The notes beneath the pieces were generated by a model. The model did no database searches. It saw only the letters and a program-made list of their open reading frames with translations, and was not told the origin of the DNA. From assembly GCA_963849005.1 (NCBI GenBank), contig CAWKGC010000007.1, positions 62,001 to 126,000 of the forward strand: DNA of 64,000 nt, in the 5' to 3' direction. Origin of the DNA: CAWKGC01 sp963849005 (GTDB lineage: Bacteria; Pseudomonadota; Gammaproteobacteria; Burkholderiales; Usitatibacteraceae). Both the position numbers and the translations under genes were made by a program. Shown piece after piece: positions 55,562 to 63,577 of the stretch (its first letter is position 1; every line of letters starts with the position of its first letter).

Positions 55562-58489
55562 ATGCTGCTGACGAGAAAAAGCGAAGGGCAGGTCGAGCAC
55601 CGCAACCCGCTTGCGCGCGCCGCGACCGCACTGGCGTCCCGCACCGTGGACCGCCGCACGTTCCTCAAGGGCTCGGGCGTTGCCGCCGGGGCCGCCGCGT
55701 TTGCCAGCCAGCTGCCGCTGAGCATGGTCGGCGAGGCGCACGCCGCCGAGGGCAAGGCCGGCAAGACGGAAACGAAGCGCACGATCTGCACGCACTGCTC
55801 GGTGGGCTGCGCGGTGGACGCGATCGTCCAGGACGGCGTCTGGGTACGCCAGGAGCCGGTGTTCGATTCGCCGATCAACCTCGGCGCGCATTGCGCCAAG
55901 GGCGCTGCGCTCCGCGAGCACGGCATCACCGAGGACTCGCACCGCCTCAAGTATCCGATGAAGCTGGTCGACGGCAAGTACCGCCGCATCAGCTGGGACC
56001 AGGCGCTCACCGAGATCTCCGACAAGCTCCTCGAGATCCGCAAGCAGTCGGGCCCCGACGCGGTGTTCTGGGTCGGCTCGTCGAAGCACAACAACGAGCA
56101 GGCCTACATGCTGCGCAAGTTCGTGTCCTTCTGGGGCACCAACAACACCGACCACCAGGCGCGCATCTGCCACTCGACCACGGTCGCGGGCGTGGCGAAC
56201 ACCTGGGGCTACGGTGCGATGACCAACTCGTACAACGACCTGCTGAACACGAAATGCATGATGTTCATCGGCTCGAACGCGGCCGAGGCGCACCCGGTGT
56301 CGATGCTGCACGCGCTGCATGCGAAGGAGACGGGCGCGAAGATGATCGTCGTCGACCCGCGCTTCACGCGCACTGCCGCCAAGGCGGACCAGTACATCCG
56401 CATGCGTTCGGGCACCGACGTTCCCCTGCTCTTCGGCATGCTTTACCACATCTTCCAGAACGGCTGGGAAGACCAGAAGTACATCAATGACCGCGTCTAC
56501 GGCATGGAGAAGGTCCGCGAGGAAATCCTCAAGAAGTGGACGCCGGACAAGGTGACGGAAGTCACCGGCGTCTCTGCTGCCGACGTCTATGCCGCCGCCG
56601 AGACAATGGCGAAGAACAGGCCCTCGACGATCATCTGGTGCATGGGCCAGACGCAGCACACTACCGGCAACGCCGTCGTGCGCGCTTCCTGCATCCTGCA
56701 ACTCGCGCTCGGCAACATCGGCGTGTCGGGCGGCGGCGCCAACATCTATCGCGGCCACGACAACGTGCAGGGCGCGACCGACGTCGGCCCCAACCCCGAT
56801 TCGCTGCCGGGCTACTACGGCATCGTCACGGGCGCCTGGAAGCACTGGGCGCGCGTCTGGGGCGTGGACTACGAATGGATCAAGGGCCGCTACGCCTCGC
56901 AGGCGATGATGGAAAAGCCCGGCATGACGGTCTCGCGCTGGATCGACGGCGTGCTGGAAAAGAACGACCTGATCGACCAGGATTCCAACCTGCGCGCGCT
57001 GGTGTACTGGGGGCACGCGCCGAACTCGCAGTCGCGCGGCGTCGAGATGAAGCAAGCGATGGAGAAGCTCGACCTGATGGTGATCGTCGACCCGTATCCG
57101 TCGGCGGCCGCGGCCATGCCGGAACGCAAGGAAGGCGTGTACCTGCTGCCGGCGGCAACGCAACTCGAGACCTCGGGCTCGTGCACGGCGTCGAACCGCT
57201 CGCTGCAGTGGCGCGAGAAAGTGATCGAGCCGCTGTTCGAGTCCAAGCCCGACCACACCATCATGCATGCCTTCGCCAAGAAGTTCGGCTGGGACAAGGA
57301 GTTCACGAAGAACATCAAGGTGGTCAAGGACAAGACCGGCTGGGACGAACCGGTGGTCGAGGACATCCTGCGCGAAATCAATGCAGGCACCTGGACCATC
57401 GGTTACACCGGCCAGTCGCCGGAACGCCTGAAGGCCCACATGCGGCACATGGACGCCTTCGACCCGAGGACGCTCGCATGCGTGCGCCCCGTGGTGGACA
57501 AGGAAACCGGCTACGACCTCACCGGCGACAACTTCGGCCTGCCGTGGCCCTGCTACGGCAACGCCAAGCTGAAGCACCCGGGATCGCCCAACCTCTACGA
57601 CACCTCGAAGAACGTCATGCAGGGCGGCGGCAACTTCCGCGCGAACTTCGGCGTGGTGAAGGATGGCGTCGACCTGCTTGCAGCCGACGGCTCGTGCTCG
57701 AAGGGCGCCGACATCACGACGGGCTACCCCGAGTTCGACCATGTCCTCATGAAGAAGCTCGGCTGGTGGAGCGAGCTTACGGAAGCCGAGGCGAAAGAAG
57801 CCGAAGGCAAGAACTGGAAGACCGACCTTTCCGGCGGCATCCAGCGCGTGGTGCTGCAGAACCACAGCTGCCATCCGTTCGGCAACGCCAAGGCGCGCGC
57901 CGTGGTCTGGAACTTCCCCGATGGCGTGCCGCAGCACCGCGAGCCGCTTTACTCGCCGCGTCCCGACATGGTGGCCAAGTACCCGACGCACGACGACAAG
58001 AAAGCCTTTTGGCGCCTGCCGACGCTCTACAAGACAGTGCAGCAGAAGAACATCCAGGACAAGGTCGCGGAGCGCTTCCCGATCATCCTGACCTCGGGCC
58101 GCCTGGTCGAGTTCGAAGGCGGCGGCGACGAGACGCGGTCGAACCCGTGGCTGGCCGAGTTGCAGCAGGAGAACTACGTCGAGATCAACACCAAGGATGC
58201 GGAAGCGCGCGGCGTGAAGTACTGGGACTATGTCTGGGTAAGCTCCCCGACCGGCGCGAAGATCAAGGTGCGCGCGATGGTCACGGAGCGGGTCGGCCCG
58301 GGCACCAGCTTCATCCCGTTCCACTTTGCCGGATGGTGGCAGGGCAAGGACCTGCTCGACAGGTACCCCGAAGGCGCAGCGCCGATTGTGCGCGGCGAGG
58401 CGGTGAACACGGCGACGACGTACGGCTACGACTCGGTCACGATGATGCAGGAGACCAAGACGACGCTGTGCCAGATCGACCGCGCCTGA
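55562..58489 (+). CDS. fdhA: Formate dehydrogenase catalytic (alpha) subunit, molybdopterin
   Basis: Oxidises formate to CO2 in the periplasm at a Mo or W bis-MGD centre. 975 residues. A Tat signal (DRRTFLKGSGVAAGAAAFA, Arg31-32) is followed by a [4Fe-4S] site, C76-THC79-SVGC83 with C111. The metal ligand is Cys203 in QARICHSTTVAG, where selenocysteine enzymes have U, so no SECIS is needed. NIYRGHDNVQGATDVGPNPDSLPGYYG and the C-terminal SGRLVEFEGGGDETRSNPWL are the cofactor-binding blocks of the Fdn/Fdo type. AGGAGG lies at 55551-55556. The gene is intact despite its length. Confidence 0.96.
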   Translation: MLLTRKSEGQVEHRNPLARAATALASRTVDRRTFLKGSGVAAGAAAFASQLPLSMVGEAHAAEGKAGKTETKRTICTHCSVGCAVDAIVQDGVWVRQEPVFDSPINLGAHCAKGAALREHGITEDSHRLKYPMKLVDGKYRRISWDQALTEISDKLLEIRKQSGPDAVFWVGSSKHNNEQAYMLRKFVSFWGTNNTDHQARICHSTTVAGVANTWGYGAMTNSYNDLLNTKCMMFIGSNAAEAHPVSMLHALHAKETGAKMIVVDPRFTRTAAKADQYIRMRSGTDVPLLFGMLYHIFQNGWEDQKYINDRVYGMEKVREEILKKWTPDKVTEVTGVSAADVYAAAETMAKNRPSTIIWCMGQTQHTTGNAVVRASCILQLALGNIGVSGGGANIYRGHDNVQGATDVGPNPDSLPGYYGIVTGAWKHWARVWGVDYEWIKGRYASQAMMEKPGMTVSRWIDGVLEKNDLIDQDSNLRALVYWGHAPNSQSRGVEMKQAMEKLDLMVIVDPYPSAAAAMPERKEGVYLLPAATQLETSGSCTASNRSLQWREKVIEPLFESKPDHTIMHAFAKKFGWDKEFTKNIKVVKDKTGWDEPVVEDILREINAGTWTIGYTGQSPERLKAHMRHMDAFDPRTLACVRPVVDKETGYDLTGDNFGLPWPCYGNAKLKHPGSPNLYDTSKNVMQGGGNFRANFGVVKDGVDLLAADGSCSKGADITTGYPEFDHVLMKKLGWWSELTEAEAKEAEGKNWKTDLSGGIQRVVLQNHSCHPFGNAKARAVVWNFPDGVPQHREPLYSPRPDMVAKYPTHDDKKAFWRLPTLYKTVQQKNIQDKVAERFPIILTSGRLVEFEGGGDETRSNPWLAELQQENYVEINTKDAEARGVKYWDYVWVSSPTGAKIKVRAMVTERVGPGTSFIPFHFAGWWQGKDLLDRYPEGAAPIVRGEAVNTATTYGYDSVTMMQETKTTLCQIDRA

Positions 58490-58520
58490 CCCCCCAGCCC
58501 GAAGCGATCAGGAGACGAAC

Positions 58521-59141
58521 ATGGCAAGAATGAAATTCATCTGTGATGCCGAGCGCTGCATCGAGTGCAACGGCTGCGTGACCGCCTGCAAGAGCGAGCA
58601 TGAAGTGCCCTGGGGAGTGAACCGGCGGCGCCTCGTGACGGTCAAGGACGGCCTGCCGGGCGAACGCTCGATCTCGGTGGCATGCATGCACTGCACCGAC
58701 GCGCCGTGCATGGCGGTATGCCCCGTGGACTGCTTCTACAAGACCGAGGAAGGCATCGTCCTGCACGACAAGGACCTGTGCATCGGCTGCGGCTATTGCT
58801 TCTATGCGTGCCCGTTCGGCGCGCCGCAGTTTCCCAAGGCGGGCGCCTTCGGCCTGCGCGGCAAGATGGACAAGTGCACCTTCTGCGCCGGCGGGCCCGA
58901 GGAAAACCACTCGACCGCGGAGCTGAAGAAGTACGGCCGCAACCGCATCGCCGAGGGCAAGCTCCCGGCGTGCGCCGAGATGTGCTCGACCAAGGCGCTG
59001 CTCGCCGGGGACGAGGCGATGATCGCGAAGATCTACAAGACGCGCGTCGTGCGCCGCGGCAAGGGCGACGAGATCTGGGGCTGGGCCGTGGCCTACAAGG
59101 GCGGCGCGAACATCATGAAGCAGGCGGAGGCAAAGTCATGA
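58521..59141 (+). CDS. fdhB: Formate dehydrogenase iron-sulfur (beta) subunit
   Basis: Carries electrons from FdhA to the cytochrome b. 206 residues with four cluster motifs: CIECNGCVTACKSEH, CMHCTDAPCMAVCPVDC, CIGCGYCFYACPFGA and the split CTFC..CAEMCSTKAL. Unlike E. coli FdnH it lacks the C-terminal membrane helix, so it is probably held only by contact with FdhA and FdhC. It has no signal peptide and is expected to be exported with FdhA by the Tat system. The stop overlaps the next small lipoprotein gene. Confidence 0.95.
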   Translation: MARMKFICDAERCIECNGCVTACKSEHEVPWGVNRRRLVTVKDGLPGERSISVACMHCTDAPCMAVCPVDCFYKTEEGIVLHDKDLCIGCGYCFYACPFGAPQFPKAGAFGLRGKMDKCTFCAGGPEENHSTAELKKYGRNRIAEGKLPACAEMCSTKALLAGDEAMIAKIYKTRVVRRGKGDEIWGWAVAYKGGANIMKQAEAKS

Positions 59142-59335
59142 AGATCGCGCTCTGGGTCGTTGCGGCGGCGACCGCGGTCGCCGCCGGCTGCAGCGAAGCC
59201 CCGCGCGAAGTTGGCAAGCAGTACGCGGGCAAGGAAGACCAGAAGCCCTGGGCCGGCGACCAGTTCAAGGGCGACAAGGCCAAGTGGCAGCAGGCACTTA
59301 CCGAGCGCGTGAAGAACCAGGGCCAGACCGAATAG
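59138..59335 (+). CDS. Small lipoprotein in the formate dehydrogenase operon
   Basis: 65 residues: signal MKIALWVVAAATAVAAGC with a lipobox at Cys18, then a charged tail (EVGKQYAGKEDQKPWAGDQFKGDKAKWQQALTERVKNQGQTE). The ATG overlaps the fdhB stop (ATGA), so it is translationally coupled and not a chance frame. I know of no characterised homologue. It could anchor or stabilise the periplasmic complex. Confidence 0.8.
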   Translation: MKIALWVVAAATAVAAGCSEAPREVGKQYAGKEDQKPWAGDQFKGDKAKWQQALTERVKNQGQTE

Positions 59336-59406
59336 CGCGCCGGTCCAGTGGCAGGCGCCCGTGAATTCGGGCAGACATAAGAACAGAACTCGCCTAGGAG
59401 AATCGC

Positions 59407-60504
59407 ATGTTGAAACCCTTTGCCAAAGGCCTCGCGGCCCTCGCGCTTGCGGCGGCCGCTTCGTGGCTGCCCCAGGCGGTGCTGGCGCAGCAGGCTGCCA
59501 AGCCTGCCGCCGCCCCAGCCGCTGCTGCCGCGCCGGGGCCCGCTGCCGCGGCGCCCGTCACCGGTGAGAAGCCCGCCGGAGCGCCAAGCCTCACGGCGGT
59601 GCCCGGCTGGAACAATCCCCCCGCCTGGAGTTCCGTCGACACGACGCCGCAATACGCCTCCGTGCGCGGCAACGGCACCGACGTGCTGGTGCAGACCACC
59701 GGGGAGCAATGGCGCAAGATCCGCAACGGCCCGGTCACGGTCTACGGCGGCTGGTTCATGGTCGCCGTGCTCGCGATACTCGTGCTCGTCTACCTCATCA
59801 AGGGGACAGTCAAGTTGCATGGGCAGCCCACGGGCCGGATGATCGACCGCTTCAACGAGGTCGAGCGCATGGCGCACTGGACCATGGCGATCAGCTTCGT
59901 GCTGCTCGCGATCACCGGGATCCTGATCCTGTTCGGCAAGCACATCATCATGCCGTGGCTCGGGCAAGGGGCATTCGCGGCGATCACGGAATTCTCGAAG
60001 ACCGCGCACAACTTCATCGGCCCGTTGTTCGTGTTCTCGATCGTCGTGTTCGCGCTGCTGTTCATCAAGGACAACATCCCCGCCGCGCACGACGTCAAAT
60101 GGATTGCCGGCCTGGGCGGGCTGCTGTCGGAGAAGGAAATTCCCTCGGGGAAATTCAACGCCGGCGAGAAGGCGGTGTTCTGGGGCGGCGTCGTTGGCCT
60201 GGGCATCGTGGTGAGCGTCACCGGCTTGATCATGGACTTCCCGAACTGGAACGCGGCCCGTGACACGATGCAGCTGATGAACCTCATCCACGGCATCGCG
60301 GCGATCGCCTTCATGGGGATGATCATGGGCCACGCCTACATGGGCACGGTCGGCATGGCCGGCGCATACCAGGCGATGAGGACCGGCAAGGTCGACGAGA
60401 CCTGGGCCAAGGAGCACCACGAGCTCTGGTACAACGAGGTCAAGTCCGGCAAGCGCAGCGGTGGCGCGCCGGGAATGGCGCAACCGGCACAGGGAGACGA
60501 CTGA
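59407..60504 (+). CDS. fdhC: Formate dehydrogenase cytochrome b (gamma) subunit
   Basis: Membrane dihaem cytochrome b556 that passes electrons to quinone. 365 residues: signal peptide, an Ala/Pro-rich linker (residues 28-60), then four core helices after VYGGWFMVAVLAILVLVYLI. Haem ligands are the His residues in VERMAHWTMAISFVLLAITG, FSKTAHNFIGPLFVFSIVV, LIHGIAAIAFMGMIMGHAYMG. KWIAGLGGLLSEKEIPSGKFNAGEKAVFW is the family loop. It starts 71 bp after the lipoprotein gene with AGGAG nearby. The long N-terminal extension with its PAWSSVDTTPQYASVRG segment is usual in beta- and alphaproteobacterial FdhC. Confidence 0.93.
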   Translation: MLKPFAKGLAALALAAAASWLPQAVLAQQAAKPAAAPAAAAAPGPAAAAPVTGEKPAGAPSLTAVPGWNNPPAWSSVDTTPQYASVRGNGTDVLVQTTGEQWRKIRNGPVTVYGGWFMVAVLAILVLVYLIKGTVKLHGQPTGRMIDRFNEVERMAHWTMAISFVLLAITGILILFGKHIIMPWLGQGAFAAITEFSKTAHNFIGPLFVFSIVVFALLFIKDNIPAAHDVKWIAGLGGLLSEKEIPSGKFNAGEKAVFWGGVVGLGIVVSVTGLIMDFPNWNAARDTMQLMNLIHGIAAIAFMGMIMGHAYMGTVGMAGAYQAMRTGKVDETWAKEHHELWYNEVKSGKRSGGAPGMAQPAQGDD

Positions 60505-60505
60505 G

Positions 60506-60838
60506 ATGAATGCCATCCGCATTGCCACTCTTGCCGCGGCCCTGCTGATCGGAAGTTCCGCATTCGCCAAGCTTCCCCCGCCGCCGCCGATGGACGACAA
60601 GGCCAAGGCGGCCGCCGAGGAAAAGAAGGTGAAGGACGCAGCCGCCGCGGAAGCGACCAAGGCCGCCAATGCCGCGGCCGACGAAAGGGCGGTAAAGAAT
60701 TTCCAGGCCAACATGAAGAAGGCCGGAAAGCCGATACCGAAACCGACGCCGCTGCCGGTCGCCGCCGCAGCCGTGCCGGCGAAGCCTGGTGCCGCGCCCG
60801 CGAAGGCGCCGGAAAAGGCGCCCGCCAAGAAATCCTAG
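60506..60838 (+). CDS. Small exported Ala/Lys/Pro-rich protein of unknown function
   Basis: 110 residues. Signal peptide MNAIRIATLAAALLIGSSAFA, a Pro run (KLPPPPPMDD), a helical charged middle (KAAAEEKKVKDAAAAEATKAANAAADERAVKNFQANMKKAG) and a Pro/Ala/Lys-rich tail ending APAKKS. Low complexity prevents family assignment. It begins 1 bp after the fdhC stop and 9 bp before sodC, so it is probably cotranscribed with both. Confidence 0.65.
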   Translation: MNAIRIATLAAALLIGSSAFAKLPPPPPMDDKAKAAAEEKKVKDAAAAEATKAANAAADERAVKNFQANMKKAGKPIPKPTPLPVAAAAVPAKPGAAPAKAPEKAPAKKS

Positions 60839-60847
60839 GAAGAAACC

Positions 60848-61369
60848 ATGAAATCGAAGTTTTGCTTGCTGGCCGTTGTTGCATTGAGCGCGGGATGTGC
60901 CTCGATGGGCGGGACGCCGGGACCGAGCGCCGTCGCCAAGCTCGAGCCGACCAAGGGCAATTCCGCTGCAGGCACCGTGAAGTTCGAGGAACGCGGCGCC
61001 AAGGTGCAGGTATCGGGAACCATAACGGGCCTCAAGCCCAATACGGAGCACGGCTTCCACGTGCATGAGAAGGGCGACTGCAGTTCCGGGGACGGCATGA
61101 GCGCGGGCGGCCATTTCAACCCCGCCGGCAAGCCGCACGGTCACCAAGGCGACGAAATCCGCCACGCAGGCGACTTGCCGAACCTGCGCGCCGATGCAGG
61201 CGGCGCCGCCACGTTCTCGTTCGAGGCCACCGGCATCACCGTGGGCTCCGGCGCGACGGACATCGTCGGCAAGGGCCTGATCGTGCACCGCGACCCGGAC
61301 GACTACAAGAGCCAGCCGGCTGGAAATGCGGGACCGCGCGTCGCGTGCGCGGTGATCGCGAAGAGCTGA
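60848..61369 (+). CDS. sodC: Cu,Zn superoxide dismutase, lipoprotein
   Basis: Converts superoxide to oxygen and hydrogen peroxide in the periplasm. 173 residues with lipobox LSAGC. Copper and zinc His ligands are in HGFHVHEKGDC, AGGHFNPAGKPHGHQGDEIRHAGDLPNL and LIVHRDPDDY. The disulfide partners are Cys in KGDC and in RVACAVI. It may share the transcript with the preceding gene and ends at a strong terminator. Confidence 0.95.
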   Translation: MKSKFCLLAVVALSAGCASMGGTPGPSAVAKLEPTKGNSAAGTVKFEERGAKVQVSGTITGLKPNTEHGFHVHEKGDCSSGDGMSAGGHFNPAGKPHGHQGDEIRHAGDLPNLRADAGGAATFSFEATGITVGSGATDIVGKGLIVHRDPDDYKSQPAGNAGPRVACAVIAKS

Positions 61370-61390
61370 GCGTTCGCAGCAGCAGGAAAA

Positions 61391-61410
61391 AGGGGCGCCT
61401 CGGCGCCCCT
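61391..61410. terminator. Bidirectional terminator between sodC and the BRO-N-like gene
   Basis: Nine-base arms AGGGGCGCC/GGCGCCCCT with a 2-nt gap, preceded by a run of five A and followed by TTTTC, so it works for both the sodC transcript and the convergent gene ending at 61413. Confidence 0.88.
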
Positions 61411-61412
61411 TT

Positions 61413-61952
61413 TCATTTCCCCGACAGCCTCGCCGCGTTCTCCTTCTTGCGGCGATGCGGGGCAAGCACCTCGCGCCTTGCCCAGAGCAGGAACTTGCCC
61501 GCTTCCGCTTCCCGGGAGGGCGACAGGAAGGCCTCGAGGCCGGCTTCGGAAAAACCCCATTGGCGCGTGCCCTCGATGCGCTCGTGCTGGGATGCCGGGA
61601 AGCGCGCCCCGAACGAGGCGTCGAAAGGCAGGCCGCAAGCCTGGCAGACATCGCGGTCGACAAACCACAAGTCCCCGTCTACCTCGTGGATGCGGATGTG
61701 GACGTCGTTGAAGCGGTAATAGCGCCCTTGCCATGGCTCGTGAGGCGCGTGCCTCAGCCAGTCGATGAGGCCGCCGGCGGCTTCGAGGATGGGCTTGGCG
61801 AGGATGCCCGCGATGGGGACGGCGGCGAACACGATGCCGGCGTACCACGGGAACCCCAGCCATCGCGCGAAGCCGACCAGCATCCAGGCGATGGCCGCCG
61901 CGAGCGCGATGCGCAGCAGGGCCCCCGCCCAGTTCGGCATCGCCTCGCGCAT
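61413..61952 (-). CDS. Membrane protein with BRO-N-like C-terminal domain
   Basis: 179 residues. Two hydrophobic helices (about 8-30 and 36-55) are followed by a soluble part. The soluble part, FNDVHIRIHEVDGDLWFVDRDVCQACGL, resembles the start of a BRO-N domain (known from phage antirepressors: strand, DG.xWFVxxDVCxALG). QWGFSEAGLEAFLSPSREAEAGKFLLWARREVLAPHRRKK resembles the BRO-N end. I infer the domain from pattern only. No function can be assigned. It starts 4 bp after the DUF4139 gene and is probably in one operon with it. Confidence 0.7.
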   Translation of the reverse strand: MREAMPNWAGALLRIALAAAIAWMLVGFARWLGFPWYAGIVFAAVPIAGILAKPILEAAGGLIDWLRHAPHEPWQGRYYRFNDVHIRIHEVDGDLWFVDRDVCQACGLPFDASFGARFPASQHERIEGTRQWGFSEAGLEAFLSPSREAEAGKFLLWARREVLAPHRRKKENAARLSGK

Positions 61953-61956
61953 CGCG

Positions 61957-63456
61957 CTACCAGGTATAGCGGACCGTGTAGCGCAGCACCGCCTCCGCCT
62001 CCTTGCCGACCTTCACCGGGAAGTGGATGGTGCGCGAGTCCTGCTTCTCGTAGTCCTGGGTCTTCTTCAGGATCGACCAGTTGCTCCAGCGGTACAGCAC
62101 TTCCTTGACGATCACCGTGACGGGCTCGGACTTCTGGTTGCGCAGCTTCACCTCGATGTCCTCCTCGATCCACCTGGCGTTGGTGTCGATGCGGAAATCG
62201 ACCTGCCGGCGCTCGCCGACGACGTCGAAGGCGCTGCCCAGCTTGATCTGCACGGTCTCGTTGCGCGCGGTGTGGTCGATCAGGTCCTCGCCGATGAATT
62301 CGAGGCTCTTGTCGGCCTCGTCGAGCTTGGCGACGCGCACCTTGCCCGCCGGCATCGGGATCCCCAGCCCGTTGTCCTTCGCGTTCCTGTAGCGCAGGTA
62401 GACATCGACCTTCTTGTTCGACTGGACGCCGAAGTTGCGGTCGGTGGCGACCGAGCCGTAGTAGGGGTAGGCGTAATTCTGCCCGAAGTAGACGAGGTTC
62501 TTCTGGCAGGCGGCGCCGGGCGCCATGGGAAAGAGCTCGATCTGCTTGGTCGAGTTGTTGGCGAGCGAGGTCGTGCGCCCCAGCGTGTAGAGGTGGTATT
62601 CGAAGAAGGATTTTTCCTGGAATCCTTCGGCCTTCGACAGTTCGTTCACGCGCCCTGCCATTGCCGGGGCCGCGGCGGGCTGGGCGCGCGGCTGCGCGCG
62701 CTGCACGTCGCCCGCGACCAGCTTCAACCTGGCGTCGTCGTAAGCCGTGCCGGACTGGTTCACGATCGTCACCCACGCGCCGACATCGAGGCGGCAGCCC
62801 CCGCCCTGCGGTTCGCTGTAGGTGAGGTTGTAGTCCGTCCACCAGGTCATGCCGCCGGTCTGGTAGGCGAATCGCGCCTTGTGCGTGCCGGCGGTCTCGG
62901 TCTCGATGTCCCACACCAGCGTCGGCTTGCTGATGAGGCCGCCGGGCAGCGTCGGCAGGCGCACGCCCGCATAGCCGGAGAGCACGCGGATGCTGCCGTC
63001 GGGATTCTTCAGCGTCACACCTCCCTGCGTGCTCACCAGCGTTCCCGTGAAGGACTCCACCGCCTGGCCGCGGGCCTGCTCGACCGTGATTTCCTTGTCG
63101 AGATAGCGCGACAGCAGCTTCGAAGTGCTGGTGAGGTCGAACTCGAAACTTTGCTCGACCACGCGCGTGCCCTTGGGGTTGGTGAGCGACTCGAAGGCGA
63201 CCGTGGTCGGGTCGATCAGCGCGGGCACGTCGCTCACGCGCAGGAGCGTGCGGCCGCGGTTGAGGGCGAACTCGCGCTCTTCCTTCACCAGAGCGTAGCC
63301 CGGCACGGTATAGCCCTCGCCGCCGCTTCGGAAGGTGGCCGGGCTGAGCGTGCCCGGCTGGGCGCTCGAATAGATCGTGACGGCGGTCTCGGCAGCGGCG
63401 CAAAGGGGAAAGCAGGCAAGCACGGCAAGGGTCAGGGCGGGGCGGCGGGTGTTCAT
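61957..63456 (-). CDS. Exported DUF4139 domain protein
   Basis: 499 residues with a signal peptide (MNTRRPALTLAVLACFPLCAAA). The body is beta-rich: VTIYSSAQPGTLSPATF, then LLRVSDVPALIDPTTVAFESL, the ARFAYQTGGMTWWTDYNLTYS block, and IDHTARNETVQIKLGSAFDVVGERRQVDFRIDTNARWIEEDIEVKLRNQKSEPVTVIVKEVLYRWSNW, typical of the DUF4139 C-terminal domain. There is no recognised catalytic motif. Probably periplasmic or outer-surface; function unknown. Divergent from the MoxR gene. Confidence 0.87.
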   Translation of the reverse strand: MNTRRPALTLAVLACFPLCAAAETAVTIYSSAQPGTLSPATFRSGGEGYTVPGYALVKEEREFALNRGRTLLRVSDVPALIDPTTVAFESLTNPKGTRVVEQSFEFDLTSTSKLLSRYLDKEITVEQARGQAVESFTGTLVSTQGGVTLKNPDGSIRVLSGYAGVRLPTLPGGLISKPTLVWDIETETAGTHKARFAYQTGGMTWWTDYNLTYSEPQGGGCRLDVGAWVTIVNQSGTAYDDARLKLVAGDVQRAQPRAQPAAAPAMAGRVNELSKAEGFQEKSFFEYHLYTLGRTTSLANNSTKQIELFPMAPGAACQKNLVYFGQNYAYPYYGSVATDRNFGVQSNKKVDVYLRYRNAKDNGLGIPMPAGKVRVAKLDEADKSLEFIGEDLIDHTARNETVQIKLGSAFDVVGERRQVDFRIDTNARWIEEDIEVKLRNQKSEPVTVIVKEVLYRWSNWSILKKTQDYEKQDSRTIHFPVKVGKEAEAVLRYTVRYTW

Positions 63457-63542
63457 GAGGGCGTCTCCGGTCGGTGGCGATATCGAGTTTAACGGCCGGG
63501 CCGCGGAAAAGGGTTAACGGGCCGGCGCCGGCGCCGCGCCGC

Positions 63543-63548
63543 TATAAT
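63543..63548 (+). promoter_or_regulatory. Consensus -10 box upstream of the MoxR gene
   Basis: TATAAT, 29 bp before the ATG at 63578, in the 121-bp divergent gap. No convincing -35 box is found 16-18 bp upstream; the spacer is GC palindromic (GGCGCCGGCGCC). Confidence 0.5.
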
Positions 63549-63577
63549 GCGGGTTCACTTTCCCCACTGCGAACGCC

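Noticed and set aside
56168..56174. Selenocysteine insertion in formate dehydrogenase
   Set aside because: The metal-ligand position is a Cys codon (TGC, residue 203), with no in-frame TGA, so no SECIS element is needed.
55307..58324. A 1005-codon open frame on the minus strand across fdhA
   Set aside because: It is the antisense shadow of a high-GC gene. It has Arg/His/Val-rich composition, no family motif, and the plus-strand fdhA is unmistakable. Similar long shadows lie opposite the M3 peptidase, tldD, fadJ and the GGDEF-EAL gene.
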